Made by a program: the position numbers and the translations under genes. DNA of 64,000 bases from Anoxybacter fermentans (GTDB lineage Bacteria > Bacillota > Halanaerobiia > DY22613): the NCBI RefSeq assembly GCF_003991135.1, contig NZ_CP016379.1, positions 2,232,001 through 2,296,000 of the forward strand, written 5' to 3'. The notes beneath the pieces were generated by a model, which was not told the origin of the DNA, made no database searches, and was given only the letters and a program-made list of their open reading frames with translations. This document shows, one piece after another, positions 36,948 through 45,861 of this stretch; position 1 is the first letter of the stretch, and the number at the start of each line of letters is the position of its first letter.

Positions 36948-36993
36948 AAAGGTCGAGCAAGCTCTGATTTACTACCAGGCTTTCTCGACCTTT
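36948..36993 (-). terminator. Terminator of cstA
   Basis: AAAGGTCGAG (36948-36957) pairs with CTCGACCTTT (36984-36993), extended by AAGC/GCTT; the minus strand continues with six T and TTTTTAAG. It lies 30 nt past the cstA stop. Confidence 0.88.
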
Positions 36994-37022
36994 GATGAAA
37001 TAATCAAAAAGAGATTTTAATA

Positions 37023-38684
37023 TTAAGCTGGAATATTGGATTCTACATCTATTTCTTTCGTCAGAATCTTTCTAGCTTCACCAGCAACTATAACTGCCAG
37101 AATTATTAACAATATCGAAGTAAAGCCAAGAATAAAGTTAGGTTTATCACTAAATAGGAAATTATATCCCTGATATACCAGGGCACCTAAAGTTGTAATG
37201 ATCATAAATATAGCAGGATATAGAGTATATTTAGTCGGCCTTTTAACACCTACAAGATAGGCTGTAATTACTAACAATGCAAGAGCAGCTACTAACTGGT
37301 TAGATGCACCAAACATTGGCCAGATAATATTATAAGTTCCGGTATAACCCAGATAGAAAGCAGGAATAGTAATGAAAAGTGAACCTGCTAATCTATTCTT
37401 CAAAATAGGAATAGTTGGTCCTAAAAGCTCTGAAGTTATAAATCTACCAAGTCGTATAGTTGTATCCAGTGTTGTCATAACAAAAGTCTTTAACATTGTA
37501 ATACCAAAAATCATACCAAATGTCCCTAATAAAGGCTCAACAAGACGGCCATATCCTACACCAAAGGCTTTGATTGGTCCACCAGATGCCAGTATATCAA
37601 AAAAGGAGAAATTCTCCATACCAGCAGGCGCCTTCCAGAAGAGACCGGCACTAACTGTTAATAAAGCAAGAATTGCCAGAACACCTTCAACCAGCATTGC
37701 TCCATAGCCCACCAAACGACCGTCAGATTCTTTTGCCAACTGTTTGGAGGTTGTTCCACCACCAACCAGAGAATGGAATCCGGAAATAGCACCACAGGCT
37801 ACCATTATAAACAACATAGGCCACATAGGTCCTTTTGCTGAATTAAATCCAACAAATACTGGAGCATTAATTGTTGGATGGGTAATAAAGGTTCCTATCA
37901 ATCCTACAACCATACCGATAATGAGAACCCAGTTAGAGATATAATCTCTGGGCTGTAATAACAACCAGACCGGCATAACTGATGCAATTAATCCATAACC
38001 CATGAGTAAAATGAACCAGATTGCAAAATTCACCTTATCAGAGAATGGCAGGGAAACTGGAACCATGTATCCTAACCAGATTAAGAAGAACAATAGACCT
38101 AGAGCAATAATTGTTCCAAGAGTAGTTGAAAAATTAGACCGATATACAAGGAAACCAAAAAGCATGGCTACTGGTATAATCCCAAAAGTTGGAATAACAA
38201 CTTCTGGAGTAGAGTTTAATGTTTTAGCTGCTACAAAACCAAAAACAGCTACAATGAGTATAAGAGTAATCAGAACAAAAATCGAGAACAGATTTCTTGC
38301 TCTGCGACCGATTACCTGTTGAGCAATTTCAGGAATGGAATTTCCTTTATACTTTACAGAAATCATAAGAGAGAGATAATCATGAACTGCTCCAATAAAT
38401 ACAGAACCTAAAAGAATCCAGAGAATAGATCCTCCCCATCCAAATGCTGCTACTGCTGCGATTGGCCCCAATATTGGTCCTGCACCTGCAATAGATGAGA
38501 AATGATGTCCAAATAAAATCATTGGTTTGGCAGGATAAAAGTCAACTCCATCATTTAACTCCATTGCAGGAGTTGGTCTGCTATCATCAGGAAGAACCAA
38601 TTTGTTTTCCAGCTTTTTACCATACCATTTATAAGCTATAGCAAACCAGACGACAGAGAAAATAATTATTAAAGCAGAATTCAT
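37023..38684 (-). CDS. cstA: CstA-family carbon starvation protein (pyruvate/peptide transporter)
   Basis: 553 residues with about 15 membrane segments. Hallmarks: DDSRPTPAMELNDGVDFYP, FGHHFSSIAGAGPILGPI and GGSILWILLGSVFIGAVHDY in the N-terminal half, and FHSLVGGGTTSKQLA and MFGASNQLVAALALL later. The family takes up pyruvate, and peptides in some reports. Compared with E. coli CstA (about 700 residues) this is the shorter form common in Clostridia. The ATG has GGGGGG about 12 nt upstream. A repeat copy sits in its 5' leader. No BtsS/LytT regulator is visible nearby. Confidence 0.93.
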   Translation of the reverse strand: MNSALIIIFSVVWFAIAYKWYGKKLENKLVLPDDSRPTPAMELNDGVDFYPAKPMILFGHHFSSIAGAGPILGPIAAVAAFGWGGSILWILLGSVFIGAVHDYLSLMISVKYKGNSIPEIAQQVIGRRARNLFSIFVLITLILIVAVFGFVAAKTLNSTPEVVIPTFGIIPVAMLFGFLVYRSNFSTTLGTIIALGLLFFLIWLGYMVPVSLPFSDKVNFAIWFILLMGYGLIASVMPVWLLLQPRDYISNWVLIIGMVVGLIGTFITHPTINAPVFVGFNSAKGPMWPMLFIMVACGAISGFHSLVGGGTTSKQLAKESDGRLVGYGAMLVEGVLAILALLTVSAGLFWKAPAGMENFSFFDILASGGPIKAFGVGYGRLVEPLLGTFGMIFGITMLKTFVMTTLDTTIRLGRFITSELLGPTIPILKNRLAGSLFITIPAFYLGYTGTYNIIWPMFGASNQLVAALALLVITAYLVGVKRPTKYTLYPAIFMIITTLGALVYQGYNFLFSDKPNFILGFTSILLIILAVIVAGEARKILTKEIDVESNIPA

Positions 38685-38759
38685 AATTTAATTAAACCCC
38701 CCTTTTTTTAAGTTTCTTTGTCCGACCAGATTTCAGGTAAAAATTTTAGAAAGTTAAAT

Positions 38760-38882
38760 GATTAAACTGCAAAAAGCTAATTTTGAGCATCATAGAAATT
38801 TTTCATTTACGGCTGAAATCGAACTTTAGATGGTTCGAAAAATTTCTTTTGAAGCGAAAAATTAGCTTTTTGCAGTAAAATC
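38760..38882 (-). repeat. Palindromic mobile repeat, copy F (short, reverse orientation)
   Basis: 123 bp, GATTAAACTGC to GCAGTAAAATC, with a perfect 7-bp duplication GTTAAAT on both sides (38753-38759 and 38883-38889). The two-hairpin head is missing, leaving a simple long hairpin. It lies between the cstA promoter and start codon, so it would be transcribed into the cstA leader. Confidence 0.9.
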
Positions 38883-38923
38883 GTTAAATATATTTTTTAA
38901 AATCCCTCCTTTTTATCAATTTT

Positions 38924-38952
38924 ATTATAAGTCAGAATCTTTTGTCAATCAA
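38924..38952 (-). promoter_or_regulatory. Probable promoter of cstA
   Basis: TTGATT (38952-38947), 17-bp spacer, TATAAT (38929-38924) on the minus strand. An AAAAAGGAGGGA ribosome-like site at 38903-38914 lies upstream of the repeat, perhaps displaced by its insertion. I see nothing else in 38953-39112. Confidence 0.65.
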
Positions 38953-39112
38953 AAAGAAAACCCCTACACTTTTGCTGTTTTAATTATACCCTTAATAAAA
39001 TAAAAAGGAAATAATTATAAACTAAACAGCAAAAAATGAGGGGTAAATTGCAAATATGTCTTCTGAATTGCAAAACAATTTAGCAAATTGTCATAAAAAA
39101 TAATTATTTGAC

Positions 39113-39679
39113 TTATTCCCTTTCATATAACTGTAAATATCTTTGATAAAGATTTAGAACACTGCTGACAAATTTTTTTGTCTCAGGAAAGGGAATCTGA
39201 TCAATTTGGTGAACCTTTCCTGACCATTCATTATTTTTTAACCACTTTTTTACATTACCGCGACCAGCATTATATGCAGCCAATATTAAAATCAAATTAC
39301 CCTCAAATTCCTCCGATAAATTTGCAAGATACCAATTACCAAAGTAAATATTTATTTCAGGTTTGTAGAGGTCTTCTAACTTAAAATTCTCAATTCGAAG
39401 GTTTTTAGCAATCCACCTGGCTGTATCAGGCATAATTTGCATCAAACCCATTGCTCCTTTAGAAGAAATAGCTTTAGGATTAAATCTACTCTCCCTATAA
39501 ATAATTGCTGTTACCAAATATGGGTCATTATCGAAAAAATCGGCATATTTAAAAACCAGGTCTTCATATTTAAGTGGATATAACATTTTCCAAATTAAGT
39601 CCAGATTTAAATAAATAATAATAGCCACAAGTACTATAAAAGTCATAAAAATCAGAAGGGTGATCTGCCCTTTACCCAT
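39113..39679 (-). CDS. Membrane-anchored lytic transglycosylase (Slt domain)
   Basis: About 188 residues: an N-terminal membrane anchor (LLIFMTFIVLVAIIIYL) followed by a goose-lysozyme-type SLT domain with YRESRFNPKAISSKGAMG (catalytic Glu in ES), GLMQIMP and AAYNAGRGNV. It cleaves peptidoglycan to anhydro-muropeptides outside the membrane. The ATG at 39679 is chosen with AAGGGAG upstream; an in-frame GTG at 39688 is possible. Similar to spore/cell-wall 'YjbJ-like' or MltE-type enzymes next to coaE in other Clostridia. Confidence 0.88.
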   Translation of the reverse strand: MGKGQITLLIFMTFIVLVAIIIYLNLDLIWKMLYPLKYEDLVFKYADFFDNDPYLVTAIIYRESRFNPKAISSKGAMGLMQIMPDTARWIAKNLRIENFKLEDLYKPEINIYFGNWYLANLSEEFEGNLILILAAYNAGRGNVKKWLKNNEWSGKVHQIDQIPFPETKKFVSSVLNLYQRYLQLYERE

Positions 39680-39837
39680 TCCTCCCACTCCCTTATTTAG
39701 CTCTCTTATAAATCAGTATATTATTTCATTTTATATTTGATTCCTGATAGATCGAATTATTTCCTCAATAAATGAGAGCCAAACTCATGGGAGAAAGGGA
39801 GTATTGATAAGAAATAGTTCTTCTTTACTTTGCAGCA

Positions 39838-40224
39838 TCACTCTAATTCCTCCAAATGCGCTTTGATAGCCTGGATTATAATTTCTCCTGTTGCCAGATT
39901 GGTAGCTAGAGGAACATTATGAACATCACATACTCTGAGCAGAGCAGAGACATCAGGCTCATGAGGTTGAGCAGTCAGTGGATCACGCAAAAAAATAACC
40001 GCATCTAACTGTTCTGTAGCAACCATTGCACCAATCTGCTGATCACCACCAATTGGCCCTGATTGAAGTCGGGTAATCGCTAATCCTACTTCCTCCATCA
40101 ACAACCGTCCGGTAGTACCAGTAGCCCATAATTGACATTTGGATAAAACTTCTTTATGGCGCCTGGCAAAATTAATCATATCACTTTTTTTCTTATCATG
40201 AGCGATTAAAGCAATTCTTTGCAC
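39838..40224 (-). CDS. mgsA: Methylglyoxal synthase
   Basis: It converts dihydroxyacetone phosphate to methylglyoxal. Motifs: [11 protein letters not shown] at the start, ATGTTGRLL (phosphate loop), [12 protein letters not shown] holding the catalytic Asp, and [15 protein letters not shown] and [14 protein letters not shown] at 40224 is chosen because GGAGGG lies 7 nt upstream and it gives the family's usual N-terminus; the ATG at 40239 would include the ribosome site in the coding region. Overlaps the end of coaE by 19 nt. Confidence 0.93.
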   Translation of the reverse strand: MQRIALIAHDKKKSDMINFARRHKEVLSKCQLWATGTTGRLLMEEVGLAITRLQSGPIGGDQQIGAMVATEQLDAVIFLRDPLTAQPHEPDVSALLRVCDVHNVPLATNLATGEIIIQAIKAHLEELE

Positions 40225-40811
40225 TTGATATCCCTCCATAATTGTTGTAAATGTTCTTTTAAATCTTCTAAATCTCCTGTGTTGTAAATAATATGATCTG
40301 CTAAAGTCTTTTTTATATCCAGAGGCATCTGGGCTTTAAGCCTCATTAGAGCTTCTTCTCGATTCAGACCATTTCTAGCCATTAAACGTTTTATCTGGGT
40401 CTCTTGATCCACATAAACAAGCCAGATCTGGTCAAACTTATTCTCAAGTCCTGCCTCAAAAAGAAGTGGTACCTCAACCACTACCACCCGCTTTCCTGCT
40501 TCTTTTAATTTTTGAATTCTTTCCTCCATTTTTTCAAGAATCAGCGGATGGGTAATAGATTCAAGCTTTTTTCTTAATGCTGGATCATTAAAGACAATCT
40601 CACCCAATGCTTTACGATCAATTTCTTTTTCTGAGTTAAGGATTGTTTGTCCAAAAGTCGCTAAGACCTCCCGGTAACCGGGAGTTCCTTTATCCAATAT
40701 TTCACGACTGATTAAATCAAGATTAATCACCGCTAACCCCATTTCAGCCAAAAATTTTGCCACTGTACTTTTTCCGCTGGCTATTCCACCAGTTAAACCA
40801 ATACGGTACAT
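40206..40811 (-). CDS. coaE: Dephospho-CoA kinase
   Basis: Last step of coenzyme A synthesis. The P-loop GGIASGKS is at residues 8-15 of [16 protein letters not shown], then DLISREIL and the [19 protein letters not shown] region of the lid/CoA domain. 201 residues is typical. It follows ytaF by 20 nt on the same strand. Confidence 0.95.
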   Translation of the reverse strand: MYRIGLTGGIASGKSTVAKFLAEMGLAVINLDLISREILDKGTPGYREVLATFGQTILNSEKEIDRKALGEIVFNDPALRKKLESITHPLILEKMEERIQKLKEAGKRVVVVEVPLLFEAGLENKFDQIWLVYVDQETQIKRLMARNGLNREEALMRLKAQMPLDIKKTLADHIIYNTGDLEDLKEHLQQLWRDIKCKELL

Positions 40812-40831
40812 TGTTGCACCTCCTAGACTAA

Positions 40832-41506
40832 CTAAAACAATTTCATTACACCCAGTAAAATTAAAATAACCCCCGATAGATATACTAACCGGTTATTAAA
40901 TAAATTGCTAAAACGGGCACCAAAAAAATTTCCCGAATATAAGAAGACAAATTTGGTCAAACCCACACAAAGGGGTATTAAAATAGGATTAAAACCTGTT
41001 AAGGCTGCCCCAAATCCAGCACCCAAAGCATCTAAAGCCAGGGCCAGCCCCAGAAAAATTGCTTCATAATTGCTGATAGAACCTGACGCATCAAAATCAG
41101 CTTCTGTAGGTTCACGCAAAATATTAATAATAATTCCTAAAGGTTTAATCTTCCAGGTAAACAATTGATGGGGTTCCTCATCTTTTGTTTCATCTACATA
41201 CATTATCGAATAACCCTCATTAACTTCTTTTTGCACCAGAAGGGATTTATAGGTCTCATAAATAACCATCACCCCTACACCAATTAGAATGACTGCTCCA
41301 ATCATTTCAGCCAACCCTGGAGAGATAAAATCCAATATACTACACCCAATTACCATAGCAACCATGATTATCAAACTGGATGTGGCACTGATGATCAAAA
41401 GTGGTATGAAAGAGACCTTAATTTTGCGGAACCCATATGTAATTCCAACAAAAAATCCGTCAAGACTTATTGCGATTGCAAGAAAGACTATGTACAACAG
41501 ATCCAT
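40832..41506 (-). CDS. ytaF: YtaF-type sporulation membrane protein (MntP/DUF204 relative)
   Basis: 224 residues with six membrane segments in two halves of three, separated by a hydrophilic loop (about residues 95-135). SLDGFFVGITYGFRKI and ALALDALGAGFGAALTG are the two repeated 'aiSlDaf..G..yG' motifs. YtaF sits between mutM and coaE in Bacillus, matching the order here except for an intervening ABC-F gene. It supports a spore-forming ancestry; the exact role is unknown. Confidence 0.88.
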   Translation of the reverse strand: MDLLYIVFLAIAISLDGFFVGITYGFRKIKVSFIPLLIISATSSLIIMVAMVIGCSILDFISPGLAEMIGAVILIGVGVMVIYETYKSLLVQKEVNEGYSIMYVDETKDEEPHQLFTWKIKPLGIIINILREPTEADFDASGSISNYEAIFLGLALALDALGAGFGAALTGFNPILIPLCVGLTKFVFLYSGNFFGARFSNLFNNRLVYLSGVILILLGVMKLF

Positions 41507-41582
41507 ACCTTCTCCCCCTTCAAATCAATTCACAATTCATCATATTCTAAAGGAGAAAGTATGGTGCCTGTCTTTAAGACAA

Positions 41583-43475
41583 TTATAAGACAAGGGATTC
41601 CCACTCTTCATAAAGCTTTTCTAACTTACTGCAAATCTGTTGATATTCCTCATTTATCTTTAAAAACTCTTCCTCCGATCGTTTATAAAGAGCTGGGTTA
41701 GCCAATTCTTCAGCTAAAATCTCTTTAGCCTCTTCTAATTGATAAATCTCTTTTTCCACTTCTTTAAGTCGACGCTTTAAACTCTGTTCCTCATTCCGTT
41801 TTCTCTGACGCCTCAAATAATCCTCTTTTGTTTCTGAATTTTTATTCACTTCAACTATTTTAATCTGTTCTGTTTTTTTACACTTATAATCTGAATAACT
41901 ACCCAGATATTCTTTAAATCGCCCATTCTCCAACTCCCAGATCTTGTTGGTAATCCGCTCCATAAAAAAACGATCATGGGAAACCATAAGAATGGTTCCA
42001 GGAAAATTAACCAATGCTTCCTCCAAAACTTCCATTGAGGTAATATCCAGATGATTGGTAGGCTCATCGAGAATTAATAGATTCCCCTTCTTTAAAGAAA
42101 GTTCAGCTAAAATCAGTCGACTCCTCTCTCCACCACTTAAATCACCTATCTTTTTATAAACATCATCCTCAGTGAATAAAAACCTTGCTAGAAGACTTCG
42201 GGCCTCCTTTTCCGGAAGGCGATATTTGTATCTGATAAAATCAATAATTGTACTCTCATAATCGAGATTTTCATGTTCCTGAGAAAAGTAAGAGATCTCA
42301 ACTCCTGTTCCCTGGATAACCTGGCCGGAATCAGGTTCAATCTGGCCCAAAATTATTTTTAAAAAGGTAGTCTTACCTGTCCCATTAGGACCAACAATTC
42401 CGACTTTATCACCTCTATATAAATTTAGATTTACATTCTTGAACAAAGTTAATCCAGAATAGCTTTTACTTAAATTCTCAATTTTTAGTACTTCTTTTCC
42501 ACTCCGGCGATTAAAAGTAAAATAAATTTTAGGTATATTCGGTTCCATAGGTGGACGTTTGATCCGTTCCATCCGGGCCAGCTGTTTGCGCCGCCCCCGT
42601 GCTTGCTTTGAGTTAACACCGGCAATATTCCGCCTAATATACTCTTCCATAGCAGCAATCTTTTCCTGCTGTTTTTGATATTCTCGCTGCCATTCCAAAA
42701 GACGGCGTTTACGCTCTTTTAAATAAAAACTGTAATTGCCCGGATAATGCTCCAGTTCACCATCTCTAAGATCCAAAATCCGGGTAACAATTTGATCCAA
42801 AAAATACCGGTCATGTGAGATGATAATCATAGCTCCTGGATAATCCTTCAAAAAGCCTTCCAGCCATTCCCGGGCACTTAAATCCAGATGGTTAGTAGGC
42901 TCATCTAATAATAGCAAATCCGGACTGGTCAATAGAAGCCTGGCCAATCCGGCCCTGGTCTTTTGTCCACCGCTTAACTGGCTTATCTTTAATTGATAGT
43001 CTCTCTCTTCAAACCCCAATCCTTTCAATACACCTTTAACCCGGCTTTCAACAGAGTAACCATCCAGTTCCTCATAACGCTGCATAAGGAGTGAATATTC
43101 ATCCATCACCTTAGAATAGAGTTTTAAATCTTCCTGTACTTCTTTTTTTCCCATCTCTACTTCCAATTCCCTGAGCCGGTCGTTGATAGAAAAAACTTCT
43201 GAAAATACCTCCAACATGGCAGAAAAAAGACTAACATCAGACTCCCATTCAAAATCCTGCGGAAGATAGCCAATGGTGGCTTTACTACTTTTAATCAGCT
43301 CACCCTGATCCAACTCTTCTATACCCATAAGAATTTTAAAGAGGGTACTCTTTCCTGCGCCATTAGGTCCAATCAAACCAACCCGTTCTTTTGGCTGAAT
43401 CTGAAAACTCACATCGACTAAAATTTCCTGATTAATAAATGACTTATAGGCATTACGTAACTCCAATAACGCCAT
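41583..43475 (-). CDS. ABC-F family ATPase
   Basis: 630 residues with two ATP-binding domains and no membrane segments. Domain 1: Walker A GPNGAGKST, signature QLSGGQKTRAGLARLL, Walker B LLLLDEPTNHLD. Domain 2: GPNGTGKTT, DLSGGERSRLILAEL, LLILDEPTNHLD. The linker between them (rich in Arg, Lys and Gln, near residues 240-320) and a coiled-coil C-terminal tail fit the Uup/YfmR/EttA-like ribosome-associated ABC-F group. Role inferred: relief of stalled ribosomes or antibiotic protection. Confidence 0.9.
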   Translation of the reverse strand: MALLELRNAYKSFINQEILVDVSFQIQPKERVGLIGPNGAGKSTLFKILMGIEELDQGELIKSSKATIGYLPQDFEWESDVSLFSAMLEVFSEVFSINDRLRELEVEMGKKEVQEDLKLYSKVMDEYSLLMQRYEELDGYSVESRVKGVLKGLGFEERDYQLKISQLSGGQKTRAGLARLLLTSPDLLLLDEPTNHLDLSAREWLEGFLKDYPGAMIIISHDRYFLDQIVTRILDLRDGELEHYPGNYSFYLKERKRRLLEWQREYQKQQEKIAAMEEYIRRNIAGVNSKQARGRRKQLARMERIKRPPMEPNIPKIYFTFNRRSGKEVLKIENLSKSYSGLTLFKNVNLNLYRGDKVGIVGPNGTGKTTFLKIILGQIEPDSGQVIQGTGVEISYFSQEHENLDYESTIIDFIRYKYRLPEKEARSLLARFLFTEDDVYKKIGDLSGGERSRLILAELSLKKGNLLILDEPTNHLDITSMEVLEEALVNFPGTILMVSHDRFFMERITNKIWELENGRFKEYLGSYSDYKCKKTEQIKIVEVNKNSETKEDYLRRQRKRNEEQSLKRRLKEVEKEIYQLEEAKEILAEELANPALYKRSEEEFLKINEEYQQICSKLEKLYEEWESLVL

Positions 43476-43504
43476 CTTTTATCCCTTCCTTTTTCTTAAA
43501 GTGC

Positions 43505-44329
43505 TCATTTTGGCGGCTGGCAATTGGGGCAATAGTGACTACTCCGTCCCCCTACTTTAATTCTTAAAATCTCCGTACCACAGGTATAACACTTCTCTCC
43601 TTCCCGACCATAGACCTTTAAATAGTTCTGATTTTTACCAGCCTGACCGAAAGCATCCACATAATCTCTTTTTGTAGTTCCTCTATTCTCTATTCCAATA
43701 TTTAATACCTGCTGGATAGCAGAAAAGAGTAGTTCTTTCTCTTCTTCACTTAAAGTATCAACAGTCCGTTCGGGATGAATCTTACTTAAAAATAGGGCCT
43801 CATCAGCATAAATATTTCCCACACCAGCAATAAACTCCTGATTTAAAAGGAGTGATTTAATCTTTCCTTTTCTATTTTTAAGCCCGGCTTTAAACTCATC
43901 CATAGTCATCTTAAGGGGTTCAGGACCTAATGTAGCAAATCCCCCTGCTTTCTCCAACTGATTCTCCGGAATCAAAAACATCCGACCAAATTTACGAACT
44001 TCTATAAAACGCAGTTCATGATTATCATTTAATGAAATGATTACATGTGTGTGTTTTTCTACCTTTGTTTCTTGGGGAACATAAATCAGCCGTCCTGACA
44101 TTTTGAGATGAGTTATAAGTAATTCTCCCCCCGTAACCTCCATTACGATATATTTTCCTCTCCGCCTTATTTCTTCTATCTTTTTACCAACCAATTTATT
44201 AGCAAAAGTTTCGGCAGCCGGATAGCCAATGATAGGAGCATATCTTACATCTACACCAACGACTTTTTTGCCGGTAATCATTGGGCGAAGAGAACGGACG
44301 ATAGTTTCCACTTCCGGTAATTCTGGCAT
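43505..44329 (-). CDS. mutM: Formamidopyrimidine-DNA glycosylase
   Basis: Repairs oxidised purines. The N-terminus MPELPEVETIVRSLRP has the catalytic Pro and Glu after Met removal. The lysine in LKMSGRL and the H2TH region LLNQEFIAGVGNIYADEALF are present. The zinc finger cysteines are C247, C250, C267 and C270. Normal length (274). Confidence 0.96.
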   Translation of the reverse strand: MPELPEVETIVRSLRPMITGKKVVGVDVRYAPIIGYPAAETFANKLVGKKIEEIRRRGKYIVMEVTGGELLITHLKMSGRLIYVPQETKVEKHTHVIISLNDNHELRFIEVRKFGRMFLIPENQLEKAGGFATLGPEPLKMTMDEFKAGLKNRKGKIKSLLLNQEFIAGVGNIYADEALFLSKIHPERTVDTLSEEEKELLFSAIQQVLNIGIENRGTTKRDYVDAFGQAGKNQNYLKVYGREGEKCYTCGTEILRIKVGGRSSHYCPNCQPPK

Positions 44330-44396
44330 TTTAACTCCTCCATCTCAACTTTGTTCATACTACTAGTTTATCATATCAAAGAGAGAATTAAAATAT

Positions 44397-44562
44397 GATT
44401 AAACTGCAAAAAGCTAATTTTGAACGACATAGAAATTTTTCGCCAAATCATCTTAGCGAAATTTCCGACGAAATAAGGCCTCATTGATTAGGAAGCCTTA
44501 TTTCGGCAGAAATCGAGCTTTAGATTCTCAAGAAGCGAAAAATTAGCTTTTTACAGTTTAAC
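44397..44562 (-). repeat. Palindromic mobile repeat, copy G (shortened head, reverse orientation)
   Basis: 166 bp, GATTAAACTGC to ACAGTTTAAC. Flanks AAAATAT (44390-44396) and CAAATAT (44563-44569) match at 6 of 7. The central head has collapsed to a single short hairpin, GGCCTCATTGATTAGGAAGCC, between intact AATAAGG/CCTTATT arms. Confidence 0.85.
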
Positions 44563-44651
44563 CAAATATATTTTGGGTAAAGAGGATTAGATCACAAACA
44601 AGATTATTTATTCTTGAAGGTTCATCAGAATTAGAATCAAACAAAAAAGAA

Positions 44652-44701
44652 TGATCAGGTTTTATAAAAGGTGGGGTTTGAATTTCAATAAAACCTGATC
44701 A
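44652..44701 (-). terminator. Terminator of the small HTH gene
   Basis: TGATCAGGTTTTAT (44652-44665) pairs perfectly with ATAAAACCTGATCA (44688-44701) around a 22-nt loop; the minus strand continues TTCTTTTTTG. Downstream of the 44736-44945 gene. Confidence 0.8.
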
Positions 44702-44735
44702 CTCATTATATTAAAAAAATCTTAAAGATCTATTC

Positions 44736-44945
44736 TTAATCTAAAAGAATAAATTTCCTGAAGTCTAAATTTTCCTGTTCACAAAACTTCAACAATCCTG
44801 CTATAAATTTATTTCCAATACCCCGTTGGCCCCGCATTACTCTATAAACATAAGAATAATCTAAATTCAATTTTCTGGCAAATAGAACTTCATTCCAACC
44901 ACGTTCCTCTAAAAAACTTTTTATTTTTTCCAAATTCAACCTCAT
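44736..44945 (-). CDS. Small HTH (Cro/CI-like) DNA-binding protein
   Basis: 69 residues, essentially one helix-turn-helix: FLEERGWNEVLFARKLNLD then YSYVYRVMRGQRGIGNKF. XRE-type signature (first helix with G.n...lA..l, recognition helix with R). Unusually short, so a pure DNA-binding unit. GGGAGGGG precedes the ATG. Repeat copy H lies about 45 bp upstream. It is not closely similar to the two regulators at 45300 and 49206. Confidence 0.75.
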   Translation of the reverse strand: MRLNLEKIKSFLEERGWNEVLFARKLNLDYSYVYRVMRGQRGIGNKFIAGLLKFCEQENLDFRKFILLD

Positions 44946-44989
44946 TACCGCCCCTCCCTTAATGTTATGTCAATTCATAATATTTGACA

Positions 44990-45113
44990 AATACTACTGC
45001 AAAAAGCTAATTTTTCGCTTCAAAAGAAATTTTTCGAACTATCTAAAGTTTAGTTTTAGTCGTAAACGAAAAATTTCTATGACGCTCAAAATTAGCTTTT
45101 TGCAGTTTAATCT
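44990..45113 (+). repeat. Palindromic mobile repeat, copy H (short)
   Basis: About 124 bp. The right end GCAGTTTAATC is clear; the left end is eroded (AATACTACTGC). The hairpin head is absent, as in copy F but in the opposite orientation. No target duplication is visible. Confidence 0.8.
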
Positions 45114-45249
45114 TAAATGTAAAATATAGGTAACACTAGAAATACATAAAAAATTTCAAAAATAGGCTCAATTTCATTATATATTAAAAATGACATTTTG
45201 TCAATATAATTAATTTTTTGTTTTTTCGTCATTGAATTGTTTGTTTTTA

Positions 45250-45278
45250 TTGACTATTTATTCCATATATATTATAAT
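45250..45278 (+). promoter_or_regulatory. Promoter of the short HTH regulator
   Basis: TTGACT (45250-45255), 17-bp spacer, TATAAT (45273-45278). The whole box including spacer is nearly identical to the promoter at 49738-49766, where the paralogue is transcribed from the other strand. Confidence 0.82.
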
Positions 45279-45299
45279 CAAAGAAAAGGAGGTATAAAT

Positions 45300-45647
45300 A
45301 TGTCAAAACAAACAAAAAAAATATTTAATAAGATAGAATTTTTAAAAGAAAAAAGCGGCCATTCTGACCGCGACATTGCACATGCTCTTGGAATTACACC
45401 TTCTGGTTACTCCCGAATTAAAAACCAACAACGTAGATTGACTGTAGATCAACTTGAAAAAATTGCTTCATTTTTTAATGTACCATTCTTTTATTTATTT
45501 TTTACTGAAGACGATTTAAAAAAACTTTCCTTTGGCAAAACTCTGGATGGACGTATTGAATTAATCAAACTTTTGTTAGAAGAATTAGGACTTGACCAAT
45601 CCAGGATTGAAAGTATATTAGATTACATAGTGCAAAGTGAATCTTAA
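45300..45647 (+). CDS. XRE-family regulator, short paralogue
   Basis: 115 residues from the ATG at 45300 (AAAGGAGG 8 nt upstream). The N-terminal 70 residues are an XRE helix-turn-helix with KSGHSDRDIAHALGITPSGY and SRIKNQQRRLTVDQLEKIA, then FFNVPFFYLFFTEDDL. The C-terminal 35 residues, DGRIELIKLLLEELGLDQSR, match the end of the 49206-49715 product. Compared with that paralogue a central segment of about 50 residues holding a second helix-turn-helix is missing. Likely autoregulated, given the shared promoter. Plus strand, unlike most neighbours. Confidence 0.85.
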   Translation: MSKQTKKIFNKIEFLKEKSGHSDRDIAHALGITPSGYSRIKNQQRRLTVDQLEKIASFFNVPFFYLFFTEDDLKKLSFGKTLDGRIELIKLLLEELGLDQSRIESILDYIVQSES

Positions 45648-45861
45648 ATGGAGTTTGTACTCCTTTACTTATCAAATTATATATCAAAACGAAAAAAAGT
45701 TCTCCTCAAAGTATTACCTCTTTTAGCGCACGTTGAACATCAACTCATGGCAACTTAAAATATTCTTCAATAGATAGAATCCACCTGGTAAAGCCATTGT
45801 TAATGTTTTTTAATGGCCTGGTTTTTTATATCCTTTTTTAGGGGCAGAAAAAATTTTTACT

